From the NCBI GenBank assembly GCA_016870425.1, contig VGBQ01000163.1, forward strand, positions 1-5,639: a stretch of 5,639 nt of DNA, written 5' to 3'. The translations under genes and the position numbers were made by a program. The notes under the pieces are model-generated. The model worked only from the letters and a program-made list of their open reading frames with translations. It made no database searches and had not been told where the DNA came from. This stretch comes from Actinomycetota bacterium. Its GTDB lineage: Bacteria; Actinomycetota; Actinomycetes; S36-B12. Positions 1 through 5,049 of the stretch are shown here, one piece after another (position 1 is the stretch's first letter; every line of letters starts with the position of its first letter).

Positions 1-1
1 T

Positions 2-403
2 CTGCGGATCGCGGCCGACGATGACCTCGATATGCACACCGTGGTGCGCCAGCGCCTCGCGCGCGACATCCTCGGGTAGCAGCGTCACGACCGCGCGCGG
101 GATCCCCAGAAGCATCTGGTCCAGGGCAGCCAGCCCGGGCATCGCCGTGGATCGGGGGATCGCCGCGCGCTCATGGGTCGCCACCACCTGGGAGGCGGCA
201 CTCCAGCGCTCATCGCCCGCCAGTGCGACGAGGATCGCCATGGTCGACAGGGTGGGCGCGTCCCAGTCGGCGTCGGGGACAGTGGCGCGGCGCTGATCAC
301 CGACCAGCGCGGTGAGGTCGCGCAGGGCCGCGGCGTAGTCGGTGTAGCTCTGCAGGTCGACCAGGGTGCGGTCCAGGTCGAAGAGGATCCCCTCGGTGGT
401 CAC
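2..403 (-). CDS. HAD-superfamily hydrolase, N-terminal part (3' end outside window)
   Basis: The first 134 residues of a haloacid dehalogenase-superfamily protein, probably a cytosolic phosphatase acting on a small phosphorylated compound. Near the N-terminus, ILFDLDRTLVD carries HAD motif I (DxDxT): D9 is the expected nucleophile, D11 the general acid/base, T13 follows. A hydrophobic strand ending in Thr (AVVTLLP, T107) fits motif II, and HIEVIVGRD near residues 124-132 resembles the segment leading toward motif III in phosphoglycolate-phosphatase-like members. Helical residues 16-100 form the cap region. The motif III Lys and motif IV acids lie beyond the left edge. The GTG start at 403 is chosen because motif I must lie close to the N-terminus and a GAGGA sequence lies 10 nt upstream; the ATG at 411 is in another frame and stops at once. 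It is divergent from the secreted-protein gene. Substrate cannot be told. Confidence 0.85.
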   Translation of the reverse strand, partial: MTTEGILFDLDRTLVDLQSYTDYAAALRDLTALVGDQRRATVPDADWDAPTLSTMAILVALAGDERWSAASQVVATHERAAIPRSTAMPGLAALDQMLLGIPRAVVTLLPEDVAREALAHHGVHIEVIVGRDPQ

Positions 404-483
404 GGCCCCATGGTCCTCGACCGACCTCCCAGCGGCAACACTTCCATCGCGGGATGCGCCCTAGACGCGAGTTAGGCTCAGGC
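404..483. promoter_or_regulatory. Divergent intergenic region between HAD gene and secreted-protein gene
   Basis: This 80-bp gap separates two divergently read genes and must hold control signals for both, unless the rightward gene starts further upstream at 454. On the plus strand a TAGGCT hexamer (473-478), matching the actinobacterial TAnnnT -10 pattern, ends 5 nt before the ATG at 484, which would give a leaderless or nearly leaderless transcript. No convincing -35 element is seen. On the minus strand GAGGA (414-418) is the probable ribosome binding site of the HAD gene. The promoter call is inference from pattern only. Confidence 0.35.
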
Positions 484-1203
484 ATGCGCATCGCCCTCGG
501 AGTCGCCCTGAGCGTGTGCGCCCTGGTCATCCCCGCACCGGTGACGGCCGCACCACACGCCCACCCGGACCGGATCGTCGCGGCGGCCTGGGTCGAGGGC
601 GCCTACAGCCTGACGGGTGCGCTGGGCTATCGAGACCGCCACTTCACGCTGTACGCCGACGGGCGGCTCATCACCCCGGGGGCCCCGGACACTCATGGCG
701 TGGAGACTCTCCGACGGGCATCGCTCGCGTCAGCTGCGAGTCGGGAAATGCGCCAAGCCCTGCTGGAGGCCACCGCTGGCGTGGAGTTCGGTGACGTGCC
801 CGTCGCCGACGTGGGCTACACCCGCACGCGCGTGAGTGTCGATGGCCAGGTGGCCCACGCCCGCGTCAACGCACTGCTCATGACCCTCGGGCTGCCCGAC
901 GCTCAGCGCCGTGCGCGCGAGCGACTCGTGGAGCTCATCAACTCGTGGAAGGCAATCCCCTCCGCACCCTTCACCCCGGCCGCGTATGAGGTGCAGATCC
1001 GGACGGTGTCGGACCCCATGATCCAACTCGAGTGGCCCGGCCCACCATTGCCGACGCGCGAGTGCGCCCGAGTCAGCGCCCGCACCTATGCGAGGTTCCC
1101 CGCGACCTTCCAGCAGGGCAACGCCTACACCTGGCGGGGCAAGTCCCTCACCGTGTGGGTGCGCCCCCTGCTTCCGGGTGAAAGCGGCTGCCCCGGGCGA
1201 TGA
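484..1203 (+). CDS. Secreted protein of unknown function
   Basis: A 239-residue protein that I do not recognise as a named family. It begins with a typical Sec signal peptide: a short basic start (MRIA), a hydrophobic core to about residue 17, then PAPVTAA with likely cleavage around residues 23-26. The mature part starts HPDR and contains a beta-rich FTLYADGRLITPG segment (54-66), similar in style to actinobacterial secreted proteins with an 'FTLYGDGRV' stretch (from memory, weak). An Arg/Glu-rich helix covers about 140-156. C194 and C236 are the only cysteines after the signal and could form a disulfide. C12 lies in the hydrophobic core and does not make a good lipobox. The ATG at 484 gives the cleaner signal peptide; an in-frame ATG at 454 would add ten residues and cannot be excluded. 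It ends 28 bp before yajQ. It could be periplasmic, wall-associated or extracellular. Confidence 0.75.
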   Translation: MRIALGVALSVCALVIPAPVTAAPHAHPDRIVAAAWVEGAYSLTGALGYRDRHFTLYADGRLITPGAPDTHGVETLRRASLASAASREMRQALLEATAGVEFGDVPVADVGYTRTRVSVDGQVAHARVNALLMTLGLPDAQRRARERLVELINSWKAIPSAPFTPAAYEVQIRTVSDPMIQLEWPGPPLPTRECARVSARTYARFPATFQQGNAYTWRGKSLTVWVRPLLPGESGCPGR

Positions 1204-1217
1204 GCCCCACGGTATGC

Positions 1218-1230
1218 GCCACAATGTGGC
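1218..1230. repeat. Inverted repeat next to the yajQ start
   Basis: A perfect 13-bp inverted repeat, GCCACA-A-TGTGGC, ends one base before the CATGG that holds the yajQ start codon at 1232. It overlaps the CACAAT hexamer (1220-1225), the best candidate for a -10 element. A protein-binding site here could repress yajQ, but a match of this size can arise by chance in GC-rich DNA. Confidence 0.3.
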
Positions 1231-1231
1231 C

Positions 1232-1723
1232 ATGGCCGACAACAGTTTCGACATCGTGTCCAAGCTCGACCGTGCAGAGGTCGACAACGCCGTGACTCAG
1301 GCAGCCAAGGAGTTGGCCCAGCGCTTCGACTTCAAGGGCACCGGCGCCAAGGTGGAGTTCAAGGGCGAGATGACCATCGAGCTCGAGGCCGAGACCGAGG
1401 ATCGCGTCAAGGCGGCACTCGAGGTGCTCAAGGAAAAGCTCGTCAAGCGCGGCGTCAGCCTCAAGGTGCTCGACGCCGGCGAGGCGCGCGCGTCAGGCCG
1501 ACTCAACAAGATCACCTGTCAGCTCAAGGAAGGCATCACGCAGGACCAGGCGAAGAAACTCGCCAAACTGATTCGCGACGAGGGCCCCAAGAAGGTCAAG
1601 ACTCAGGTGCAAGGCGATGAACTCCGCGTCTCCAGCCCGAGTCGCGACGACCTGCAGGAGGTCATCCAACTCGTCAAGGATGCGGATCTGGACTTCCCCG
1701 TGCAGTTCGTCAACTACCGCTGA
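1232..1723 (+). CDS. yajQ: YajQ-family nucleotide-binding protein (UPF0234)
   Basis: A complete 163-residue YajQ protein, the usual family length. The N-terminus MADNSFDIVSK and the following block DNAVTQAAKELAQRFDFKGT (18-37) are the conserved family signature. The C-terminal half has ITCQLKEGITQDQAKKLAKLI (94-114), then KKVKTQVQGDELRVSSPSRDDLQEVI (120-145), and it ends in the typical FPVQFVNYR. The family folds as two RNA-recognition-motif-like domains in the cytosol; members bind nucleotides or RNA, and a Xanthomonas member is a cyclic-di-GMP effector. The role in this organism is unknown. The start at 1232 is chosen because homologues begin at this Met; in-frame ATGs at 1214 and 1088 would add unconserved residues. 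No Shine-Dalgarno is visible, but CACAAT (1220-1225) lies 6 nt upstream, so the transcript may be leaderless. The last 10 bases overlap the end of the convergent small membrane gene. Confidence 0.96.
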   Translation: MADNSFDIVSKLDRAEVDNAVTQAAKELAQRFDFKGTGAKVEFKGEMTIELEAETEDRVKAALEVLKEKLVKRGVSLKVLDAGEARASGRLNKITCQLKEGITQDQAKKLAKLIRDEGPKKVKTQVQGDELRVSSPSRDDLQEVIQLVKDADLDFPVQFVNYR

Positions 1724-1845
1724 CGCGCGCTCTCCTCGATCGGGGCACCCGCTGCCTCAACGGGCTGCGAGCGGCCCCACGGCACCGTGGCAGCGATGAG
1801 CACGGCGCCGATCACCGCGACGTCGACGTAGATTGCCCAGTTCAT
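1714..1845 (-). CDS. Small single-span membrane protein, uncharacterised (43 aa)
   Basis: A small open reading frame of 43 codons. Residues 4-23 (AIYVDVAVIGAVLIAATVPW) form one hydrophobic segment, interrupted by a single Asp at residue 8, followed by a positive patch (GRS) and a short polar tail rich in Glu and Arg. Three observations argue that it is real: GGAGGT sits exactly 6 nt before the ATG, a near-consensus ribosome binding site and the strongest in the window; about 86% of codons end in G or C; and it lies on the same strand 70 bp downstream of the NuoI-like ferredoxin gene, at the end of that gene set. I know no family for it. It is too short and lacks the motifs of NuoA, NuoK or NuoJ. 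It could be a small accessory subunit or membrane anchor for the complex-I-like proteins. It overlaps the 3' end of yajQ by 10 bp, tail to tail. Confidence 0.65.
   Translation of the reverse strand: MNWAIYVDVAVIGAVLIAATVPWGRSQPVEAAGAPIEESARQR
1777..1790. repeat. Perfect inverted repeat between convergent genes
   Basis: CCACGG-CA-CCGTGG is a perfect 14-bp inverted repeat lying inside the small membrane gene, 53 bp past the yajQ stop. It could fold as a short hairpin in either transcript, but no T-rich tract follows, so a rho-independent terminator cannot be claimed. In the coding frame it encodes part of ATVPWG. Confidence 0.3.
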
Positions 1846-1851
1846 CTCAGC

Positions 1852-1857
1852 ACCTCC
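1852..1857 (-). promoter_or_regulatory. Strong ribosome binding site of the small membrane gene
   Basis: On the minus strand this reads GGAGGT, followed by the 6-nt spacer GCTGAG and then ATG at 1845. It is the best Shine-Dalgarno match in the window and decides both the reality and the start of the 43-residue gene. Confidence 0.75.
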
Positions 1858-1862
1858 GATCC

Positions 1863-1886
1863 CAGCCTGCGCCGGGGCAGAGGCTG
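1863..1886. repeat. Stem-loop sequence between ferredoxin gene and small membrane gene
   Basis: CAGCCT (1863-1868) and AGGCTG (1881-1886) are perfectly complementary arms around a 12-nt GC-rich loop, in the 70-bp gap after the ferredoxin stop at 1916. No T-run follows on the minus strand, so it is not a classical terminator. It may be an mRNA structure that stabilises the upstream transcript or separates expression of the two genes. The rest of the gap holds only the ribosome binding site. Confidence 0.3.
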
Positions 1887-1915
1887 AGCGCCAGAGGCGA
1901 GTCTTCAATGACCGG

Positions 1916-2251
1916 TCAGGACGGGCCGAATTCCTCCAGTCGGGCGATGCCGTGCCGCAGGCCCTGAGCATCTGGTGCCGGGTAGTCGTGCTCGGGCACC
2001 CAGTGCAGTGCGTCGAAGGGGCAGACCTCGACGCAGATACCGCAGTACATGCACAGGCCCCAGTCGATGGTGAAGGAGTCCAGGACGGCCACCGAGCGAG
2101 GGCGGCGCGCACCCGGCTCGCTCACTTCCTCGTTGTGGCTCTCGATGTGGATGCACCAGTCGGGGCACTCCTTGACGCAGAGCATGCAGGAGGTGCACGC
2201 GGCCGCATCGAGCGCGATCGCACCGCGCGCCTGGTGAGGGATCTCGCTCAT
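1916..2251 (-). CDS. NuoI-like 2[4Fe-4S] ferredoxin subunit
   Basis: A 111-residue iron-sulfur protein of the complex I 23 kDa (NuoI) type. Two full cluster motifs are present: C19-x2-C22-x2-C25-x3-C29-P and C67-x2-C70-x2-C73-x3-C77-P, each expected to bind one [4Fe-4S] cluster in a pseudo-symmetric arrangement. The sequence around the second (IDWGLCMYCGICVEVCPFDALHWVPEHDY, about 62-90) is that of NuoI rather than a free bacterial ferredoxin. In complex I this subunit passes electrons through N6a and N6b to the N2 cluster of NuoB, whose homologue is encoded two genes upstream. The N-terminal helices that hold NuoI against the membrane arm are absent, so it is shorter than usual NuoI. C33 is an extra cysteine just after the first motif. 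The start overlaps the stop of the NuoC-like gene as ATGA, with GGAG 8 nt upstream, so translation is probably coupled. Confidence 0.9.
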   Translation of the reverse strand: MSEIPHQARGAIALDAAACTSCMLCVKECPDWCIHIESHNEEVSEPGARRPRSVAVLDSFTIDWGLCMYCGICVEVCPFDALHWVPEHDYPAPDAQGLRHGIARLEEFGPS

Positions 2252-2667
2252 CGACGCGCTCCAGGCCAGGGGGTGTCTACCCGGGCGACCAGCGGGGTGT
2301 CCTTGCGCAGCGGCGGCGGGCTCGCCACATCGAGCAGCAGGAGCGGGCGCAGGTCTGGGTGGCCACTCACCTGCACGCCGAACATCTCGTGGATCTCCCG
2401 CTCATGCCATGCCGCGGCCGGAAGCAGACCGGTGACCGACTCGAGCATCGGCGCCGCACGATCGAGCAGGGTGTGGCCCCACACGTCCTCGAGGCCACCC
2501 GCCTCGGGGCGACGTACCAGATGGATGACGATCTCGATCTCGCCCGAAGCGGGGCGATCCACGGCCGTCAGCAGGTCGAGGCGGTCGAAGCCCGCTGCGA
2601 CGCGCTGGGCCACCGCGTCGGCCCAGGGCTCCCAGAGCGGCCCTGGTGGGCCGGTCACGCCGCTCAT
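2248..2667 (-). CDS. NuoC-like 30 kDa subunit of a complex-I-related enzyme
   Basis: A 139-residue protein of the respiratory-chain NADH dehydrogenase 30 kDa / hydrogenase large-subunit N-terminal (NuoC/HycE-N) family. The diagnostic stretch is AAWHEREIHEMFGVQVSGHPDLRPLLL (about 85-111), containing the family ERE-x2-E-M-F-G and GHPDLR signatures, followed by PPLRKD (118-123). The N-terminal half is alpha/beta as expected, with EIEIVIHLVRR (43-53) as a core strand. NuoC has no cofactor; it braces NuoD, NuoI and NuoB in the peripheral arm. Here it is a stand-alone C subunit, not a C-D fusion, and no NuoD follows. The ATG at 2667 overlaps the NuoB-like stop as ATGA; upstream in-frame extension would run into that gene and is rejected. 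Only a weak GGTGG lies upstream, consistent with coupling to the previous gene. Confidence 0.9.
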   Translation of the reverse strand: MSGVTGPPGPLWEPWADAVAQRVAAGFDRLDLLTAVDRPASGEIEIVIHLVRRPEAGGLEDVWGHTLLDRAAPMLESVTGLLPAAAWHEREIHEMFGVQVSGHPDLRPLLLLDVASPPPLRKDTPLVARVDTPWPGARR

Positions 2668-3071
2668 GCGGGCACCACCAGGGCGACCAGGGCATCGACC
2701 AGGGCCTCGGGGCGTGGGGGACAGCCGGGGACATACGTCGACACGGGGATCACGCGATCGACCCCTTTGGTGACGGAGTAGGAGTCCCAGTAGGGACCAC
2801 CGGAATTGCTGCAGGCGCCGAACGAGACCGCGGCCTTGGGCTCGGGCAGCGCCTCCCACGCGGCGATGACCTCGGGGGCCAGGGCATCGGTCACCGTGCC
2901 CGACACGACGAGGACGGCGGCACCGGACGTCGACGGCTCCGCCGGGACGAGGAGGCCCCGGCCGATCGCCGACGCGAACTCGACCGCGCAGCAGGCCAGG
3001 CCGAGGTCTCGCACATGGACGCGGACCTCCGGGTGCGAGACCACGGCGTAGACGCGCTGCTCCCGGGCCAT
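2664..3071 (-). CDS. NuoB-like iron-sulfur subunit (N2 cluster / hydrogenase small-subunit family)
   Basis: A 135-residue protein of the complex I 20 kDa (NuoB) family, which also includes group 4 [NiFe]-hydrogenase small subunits. All four ligands of the proximal [4Fe-4S] cluster are visible: the tandem pair C27-C28 in LGLACCAVEFA, C87 in FGACSNSGG and C117 in VPGCPPRPEAL. SGTVT (57-61) has Thr where hydrogenases usually have Pro, which favours a complex-I-like over a hydrogenase relationship. The protein is shorter than normal NuoB (about 160-220 residues), and C28 to C87 is 59 residues, shorter than the 65 of E. coli NuoB. The start at 3071 is chosen because the conserved domain begins just after it; an in-frame ATG at 3224 would extend into korA. 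It has no Shine-Dalgarno, but TACGCT lies 6 nt upstream. It is the first gene of a four-gene set reading away from korA and overlaps the NuoC-like gene by ATGA. Confidence 0.92.
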   Translation of the reverse strand: MAREQRVYAVVSHPEVRVHVRDLGLACCAVEFASAIGRGLLVPAEPSTSGAAVLVVSGTVTDALAPEVIAAWEALPEPKAAVSFGACSNSGGPYWDSYSVTKGVDRVIPVSTYVPGCPPRPEALVDALVALVVPA

Positions 3072-3185
3072 CCCGGCAGCGTAATCGCCCGTCCCGCGCG
3101 TCGGCACCCGCCGCAGGGCGGCGCCGGGCCGCGGGGTGGACAATGGGGGACGGTCCGCAGACCCCCCGCCGACGAAGAGGTGAAC
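3072..3185. promoter_or_regulatory. Divergent control region between nuoB-like gene and korA
   Basis: This 114-bp region must carry promoters for both the leftward redox operon and korAB. On the minus strand TACGCT (3078-3083) ends 6 nt before the ATG at 3071 and fits a TAnnnT -10 element of a leaderless transcript. On the plus strand GACAAT (3139-3144) is the best -10 candidate for korA and would give a start near 3150. Neither has a convincing -35. A short inverted repeat, CGCCG-CAGGG-CGGCG (3109-3123), sits between the two candidates and could be an operator shared by both directions, though GC-rich DNA makes such repeats common. Promoter assignments are inference. Confidence 0.4.
3146..3167 (+). 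promoter_or_regulatory. Predicted hairpin in the korA leader
   Basis: GGGG (3146-3149), a 2-nt bulge AC, and GGTC (3152-3155) pair with GACC (3160-3163) and CCCC (3164-3167) around the loop CGCA. The result is an 8-bp, almost entirely G-C stem. It ends 8 nt before the ribosome binding site GAAGAGG (3174-3180). If transcription starts at the GACAAT-directed site, this hairpin would be at the 5' end of the mRNA and could affect stability or initiation. It is no recognised riboswitch. Confidence 0.35.
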
Positions 3186-5045
3186 GTGAGCACCCAGGCC
3201 AAGTCCGTCGTCCCCCTCGGCCACGTCGTCATCCGATTCGCGGGCGACTCCGGTGACGGCATGCAGCTCACGGGCGATCGCTTCACCTCCGAGACCGCGG
3301 GCCTCGGCAACGACCTATCGACGCTGCCGGACTTCCCCGCCGAGATCCGCGCTCCCGCCGGCACCCTCGCGGGTGTCTCCGCCTTCCAGCTCCACTTCGC
3401 CGATCACGACATCATGACCCCGGGTGACCGCCCCGATGTGCTCGTCGCGATGAATCCCGCGGCCCTGCGAGCAAACGTGGGCGACCTACGTCCCGGATGC
3501 GACCTCATCGTCAACACTGACGAATTCACCAAGCGCAACCTGGAGAAGGTCGGCTACACCAGCAATCCCCTCGAGGACGGCAGCCTCGATGCCTTTGCCG
3601 TCCACGACCTAGCGCTCACCTCGATGACCATCGAGGCGCTGTCGGGATTCGACATCTCCAAGAAGGACGCCGAGCGAGCCAAGAACATGTTCGCCCTGGG
3701 CCTGCTGTGCTGGCTCTACAGCCGTCCGACCGAGGGCACCATCGACTACCTCCGGGCGAAGTTCGCCAAGAAGCCCGAGATCCTCGCCGCCAACATCGCG
3801 GCTTTCGAGGCAGGCTGGTCCTACGGCGAGACGACCGAGGCGTTCTCGGTGCGCTACGAGGTCAAGCCCGCTCCTATGCAGCCGGGCACCTACCGCAACA
3901 TCACCGGCAACCCCGCGCTCGCCTACGGCCTTATCGCGGCGTCACTCCAGTCGGGGCTGCCGCTCTTCCTCGGGTCCTACCCGATCACGCCGGCATCCGA
4001 CATCCTGCACGAGTTGAGCAAGCACAAGAACTTCGGCGTCATCACCTTCCAGGCCGAGGACGAGATTGCCGGCATCGGCGCGGCTCTCGGAGCGGCGTAC
4101 GCCGGCTCGCTCGGCGTGACGACCACGTCGGGACCCGGCGTCGCCCTCAAGTCAGAAACGATCGGCCTTGCCGTCTCCCTCGAGCTGCCGCTCATCATCG
4201 TCGACGTGCAGCGCGGCGGCCCTTCGACGGGTCTGCCGACCAAGACCGAGCAGTCCGACCTGCTCCAGGCGATGTTCGGCCGCAATGGCGAGGCACCGGT
4301 GCCGATCGTGGCGCCGCGGTCGCCGGGTGACTGCTTCGAGGCAGCGGTCGAGGCCGCTCGCATCGCCGTGACCTATCGCACCCCCGTCTTCCTGCTCTCC
4401 GACGGCTACCTGGCCAACGGCTCCGAGCCGTGGCGCATCCCTGACCTGGACGCACTCCCGGTGATCGATCCGGCCTTCACGACCGAGCCCAATCGCGAGG
4501 ACGGCAGCTTCTGGCCCTACCTGCGCGACGAGGAGACCTTGGCCCGCCCCTGGGCGATCCCCGGCACTCCCGGCCTCGAGCACCGGATCGGCGGCCTGGA
4601 GAAGGCCGACGGCAGCGGCAACATCTCCTACGATCCCGAGAACCACGACCGCATGGTGCGGCTGCGCCAGGCAAAGGTCGACGCGATCGCACGGACGATC
4701 CCCCCGCTCGAGGTGGAGGATCCGAGCGGCGACGCGCGAGTGCTCGTGCTCGGCTGGGGTTCGACCTACGGCCCGATCGGGGCCGCCTGTCGGCTCGTGC
4801 GCGCGCAGGGCATGTCCGTCGCCCAGGCGCATCTGCGCCACCTCAATCCCTTCCCCGCCAACACCGGGGAGGTCCTACGCCGCTACGACCGCGTGATCAT
4901 CCCCGAGATGAATCTCGGCCAACTGGCCCTCCTGATTCGCGGGAAGTATCTCGTGGACGCCATCGGCTACAACCAGGTGCGAGGGTTGCCCTTCACCTCC
5001 GAGGAACTCAGCACGACCATCGCCGACGTGATCGGGAGCCTGTGA
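3186..5045 (+). CDS. korA: 2-oxoacid (2-oxoglutarate):ferredoxin oxidoreductase, alpha subunit (gamma-alpha fusion)
   Basis: A 619-residue KorA. With KorB it converts a 2-oxoacid, probably 2-oxoglutarate, plus CoA to acyl-CoA and CO2 in the cytosol while reducing ferredoxin. The N-terminal gamma domain (about 14-200) starts VVIRFAGDSGDGMQ (14-27); EIRAPAGTLAGVSAFQL follows. The pyrimidine-binding alpha domain starts near 250, with YPITPASD (265-272), QAEDEIAGIG (289-298), TSGPG (314-318) and QRGGPSTGLPTKTEQSD (342-358). The C-terminal domain includes RHLNPFPANT and ends in the typical NLGQLALLIRGKYLVD segment. The layout and wording closely match mycobacterial KorA as I recall it, hence the 2-oxoglutarate call; pyruvate or branched substrates are not excluded. 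The GTG at 3186 is chosen for its ribosome binding site (GAAGAGG, 5-nt spacer) and family alignment; reading upstream would overlap the divergent operon. It has no iron-sulfur motif, as expected. korB follows after 4 bp. Confidence 0.95.
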   Translation: MSTQAKSVVPLGHVVIRFAGDSGDGMQLTGDRFTSETAGLGNDLSTLPDFPAEIRAPAGTLAGVSAFQLHFADHDIMTPGDRPDVLVAMNPAALRANVGDLRPGCDLIVNTDEFTKRNLEKVGYTSNPLEDGSLDAFAVHDLALTSMTIEALSGFDISKKDAERAKNMFALGLLCWLYSRPTEGTIDYLRAKFAKKPEILAANIAAFEAGWSYGETTEAFSVRYEVKPAPMQPGTYRNITGNPALAYGLIAASLQSGLPLFLGSYPITPASDILHELSKHKNFGVITFQAEDEIAGIGAALGAAYAGSLGVTTTSGPGVALKSETIGLAVSLELPLIIVDVQRGGPSTGLPTKTEQSDLLQAMFGRNGEAPVPIVAPRSPGDCFEAAVEAARIAVTYRTPVFLLSDGYLANGSEPWRIPDLDALPVIDPAFTTEPNREDGSFWPYLRDEETLARPWAIPGTPGLEHRIGGLEKADGSGNISYDPENHDRMVRLRQAKVDAIARTIPPLEVEDPSGDARVLVLGWGSTYGPIGAACRLVRAQGMSVAQAHLRHLNPFPANTGEVLRRYDRVIIPEMNLGQLALLIRGKYLVDAIGYNQVRGLPFTSEELSTTIADVIGSL

Positions 5046-5049
5046 CGCC

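Noticed and set aside
1088..1231. N-terminal extension of yajQ
   Set aside because: YajQ homologues begin at the MADNSFDIVSK methionine; the extra residues overlap the secreted-protein gene in another frame.
730..1287. Minus-strand frame of 185 codons opposite the secreted-protein gene
   Set aside because: It shadows the supported plus-strand genes, spans two of them and the gap between, and has no plausible motif or ribosome binding site.
1777..1790. Rho-independent terminator for yajQ
   Set aside because: The arms are perfect, but the loop is only 2 nt unless pairs open, and no T-tract follows on either strand.
1714..2112. Longer 132-residue version of the small membrane gene
   Set aside because: The first 89 residues run antiparallel in frame terms through the ferredoxin gene and have shadow-like composition; the strong ribosome binding site sits at the internal ATG at 1845.
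1952..2773. Long plus-strand frame of 273 codons opposite the redox operon
   Set aside because: It is a mirror of the minus-strand ferredoxin and NuoC-like genes in GC-rich DNA; the translation is Arg/Ser/Gly-rich and low in complexity, with no recognisable domain.
2664..3071. Reading the NuoB-like protein as a true [NiFe]-hydrogenase small subunit
   Set aside because: SGTVT carries Thr instead of the Pro usual in hydrogenases, and no large subunit with Ni-binding CxxC pairs is encoded in the window; a complex-I-like relation fits better, though not decisively.
2646..3185. Upstream extension of korA to an ATG at 2646 (799-residue frame)
   Set aside because: The added residues are antisense to the well-supported NuoB-like gene, show no family similarity and precede the ribosome binding site and GTG that fit the KorA N-terminus.
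4152..4841. Minus-strand frame of 229 codons inside korA
   Set aside because: It is antisense to the conserved alpha domain of KorA; composition is that of a shadow frame.
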